The notes below the pieces were generated by a model. The model had not been told where the DNA came from. It ran no database searches and worked only from the letters and a program-made list of their open reading frames with translations. From NCBI RefSeq assembly GCF_051014445.1, contig NC_135141.1, forward strand, positions 30,155,422 to 30,219,421: DNA of 64,000 bases. Reading direction: 5' to 3'. Each line of letters starts with the position of its first letter. The first letter of the stretch is position 1. The position numbers and the translations under genes are program-made. Positions 61,701 to 64,000 of the stretch are shown in pieces. The stretch is from Colletes latitarsis (Eukaryota; Arthropoda; Insecta; Hymenoptera; Colletidae).

Positions 61701-64000
61701 CGTGTTTCTCTTGTATTTACATCTGCTTTCATCGACAGCCATAGTATCGAATCACGAGCCTCGTGTTCCCTTTGTAGCGGCGCGTTTGATGCTCATTTCA
61801 CATTTTCTCGTTCCTTTGCGCTCGTCTAAAGAGTATTACTTTCAGCTTTGCTAAAATAAAATCATCGAATCGATTAACGCTCGCTTCAAATTGCCTCGGA
61901 TTTATTTAGACTTTATAGAGCCCATTAACGCGAACATGAAATGTATACTCCACACTTGGACCTTTTCTTTCGAAGACACGTAGTAGAATAATGCAAATTA
62001 GAAACAGAAAATTCTACGTTTCGATCGTTACTTCGCTCAAGGAATTAGACTGGATCTATGTTACGATCGCTATATCTTCTTAAGTTTTCGTACATCTAAA
62101 TAAAAAGGGCTTTAGGCTCTAAGGTTTATCCATGAAAAAGAACTGCGTTTCGTTTAATTTAACATAGAGTAATGCGTAGATTTTATTCCAAGTATTCGAC
62201 GAGCGTGATCTAATTCTCAGCAGCAAGAGCAAAGGACGATGTTACAGTACCATTCAGCGATTGCTCGAGTATCAGTTATGTAAAAGGTTGCAGCACTTTA
62301 CACGCCCGAATTTCACGACTTTCTCGTTCGCGTTTTACGCAATATACGCGTCGAAACGTTACGCATTCGACGGCGCATACATACACGGTGGCTGGAAACG
62401 AAACGCGAACGATCATTGAGGCTCGTTGGGAAATTTTAATGAAAGAATAAAAGGCGACACCGGTGAACCGTCTACCGAGAACAATCGAAAACACGAGCGC
62501 GAAATATTTTCGAAATGGTCACCGGATTCTGGCCTCGCCGTCCGGTTTCGCGCGTTCTACGTTATTCTCGATCAATTTTAAAGTTAACTTTTATTTGAAT
62601 TCAGTTCGAACGCTGTTGGCAAATCCATTTAGCGCGAGAGTTGGAGCATCAACAGGTTCTCTCAAATATCGATCAATCAAACGAGATTGAGGTTATAAAA
62701 AATTGCTATTTCGAAATTTGCGAGTCAACAAACTTTCCTTTTATTGCGCGATTATCGACGGTGGTTCTTCTTCACTCATTGGACTCTTAATCAATTAGAC
62801 ACTAATTTCTTTTACTGTATATATTGTATTCGAAAGTGTACTAATACCGAGACGCTTTAACGTCTAAAATATACGTTGCCTCCTTCATTCCAGGAACCAA
62901 GACGCAAAAGTTAATGGTCACGTAGCGCGTCTGAGATTTAATCTATTTATTGAAAGCGAATGAATGTATGCAAGATTTCTTATCGTACTGTAAAAAGAGG
63001 AATGAAAAAGGTTTCAGCCGCATACGTTAAAAATGTCAGGATGTTCGAATAAATTTAAATACCAGGAAAACAATTTTTTCCGGAGATGTTCCAAACCGGA
63101 CGCTAGTTTTTCATAGGTTAATTGTTGTTGGAATCGAGCGACGATGTTCGATGCTCGTTTCCGAGCTCGTCCGGCATCGAACGGGGAAGCAACAGCGTTC
63201 GAGTATGAAATTTTAAAAAGCTCGTGACCGAGAAAAGAAGGAGAATGCGCAAAGTCAATATGATACCATGGCTCGTATGCAATTGACGATACGAAGGGCA
63301 GTGGCACATGACGACTTTATGGCATATTTCCGCGCTAAAATAGCAGCCGGTGACTATTTCTGGCGCGAAAAGTCAATATAAAGCACGTGCACGATACAAT
63401 GTGATAATGGTCGACAGCCAGTGCAGGTGACACCGAGAAATATTAATTATATTCTACGTCGTTTTATTTCAACGTTCCTACCTGCTGATTCCCGCTTCGA
63501 ATCGAGCCCGGAGAGGACTCGTTTATTACTATAAAATAACAAAATGATTCTTCCATCGCTCATAGTGGTTATTGGCGACCAGAGTAATTTAAAATTATAC
63601 TCTGAAAAATTTCTGTGAGACACCTGACTTCCACCGAAGTAAAATTTCATTTTTGTTTACCGATTTTCTGAAAATTTTTAGAATTACTATTTTGGACATC
63701 TGTCTCTGTAAATGATATTTGCTCTCTATTCAGAGAATTCCTGACTCGCATATGGGTCAGCGGATGATCAACGGGTCAAAGCAAACGTGGCGAAAATTTC
63801 GTCTATAAATCTGGGGCGCGGAAATTCTTACTTTTTAGGGATGCGTACGTTCCAAAAAAAGAGTCAAGAAACCCCTGGTTCGTAGAATAGTTTCTTCGAG
63901 GTTGCTTTCTCACAGCCCGGTACGTGGCGTCGACGAATTAAAATCACCGAGGCGTAGCTATCGCGCGGGATTCGCGAGGATACGCGATACATCGAGTCGC
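58794..64000. other. No gene recognised
   Basis: AT-rich sequence with CpG-richer patches near 60.1-60.8 kb. A 12-G run lies at 59144-59155. Only short open frames without motifs are present. The segment may be intergenic or intronic. Confidence 0.35.

Overview
The window is nuclear DNA of an insect. It has spliced genes with short GT-AG introns, a zinc-finger-associated domain (ZAD, largely an arthropod invention) joined to many C2H2 fingers, and long AT-rich intergenic DNA in which CpG does not look depleted. Microsatellites are abundant. That mix fits Hymenoptera, perhaps a bee, but the order is an inference. No bacterial operons, CRISPR arrays or intact mobile-element coding regions are visible.

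Layout. Bases 1-192 are the last 63 codons of a plus-strand gene that starts outside the window. Its very long, low-complexity 3' untranslated region probably runs to about 9.3 kb and possibly to about 14.2 kb. From 9.3 to 21.2 kb I find no gene, only a 118-bp hAT-like miniature inverted-repeat element. At 21.23-23.27 kb lies the most unusual object here: a roughly 2-kb foldback structure. Its two inverted arms are built of 82-bp-class minisatellites, and they flank a central 78-bp tandem array whose units each carry a 30-bp near-perfect palindrome with nuclear-receptor half-sites.

Two complete multi-exon genes follow, both on the minus strand. The first (26970-31182, 4 coding exons, 1240 aa by my splice model) encodes a ZAD protein with about 22 C2H2 fingers, probably a DNA-binding nuclear regulator. 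The second (33130-39111, 6 coding exons, 289 aa by my model) encodes a Rab26-type small GTPase with all five G motifs, a long Ser-rich N-terminus and a C-terminal Cys-containing tail. Exon phases close exactly in both models. They are separate genes about 1.9 kb apart, and nothing shows them acting together.

From 39.6 to 64 kb I recognise no established gene. This part holds an orphan GC-rich open frame (42836-43117) broken by one TGA, a tRNA-like sequence with A- and B-box motifs (about 46.64-46.72 kb), several degenerate tandem or dispersed repeats (42.1, 49.0, 53.4, 54.1 and 58.4 kb) and a long hairpin (55.27-55.50 kb). It may be intergenic, or intron of a gene whose exons lie outside the window.
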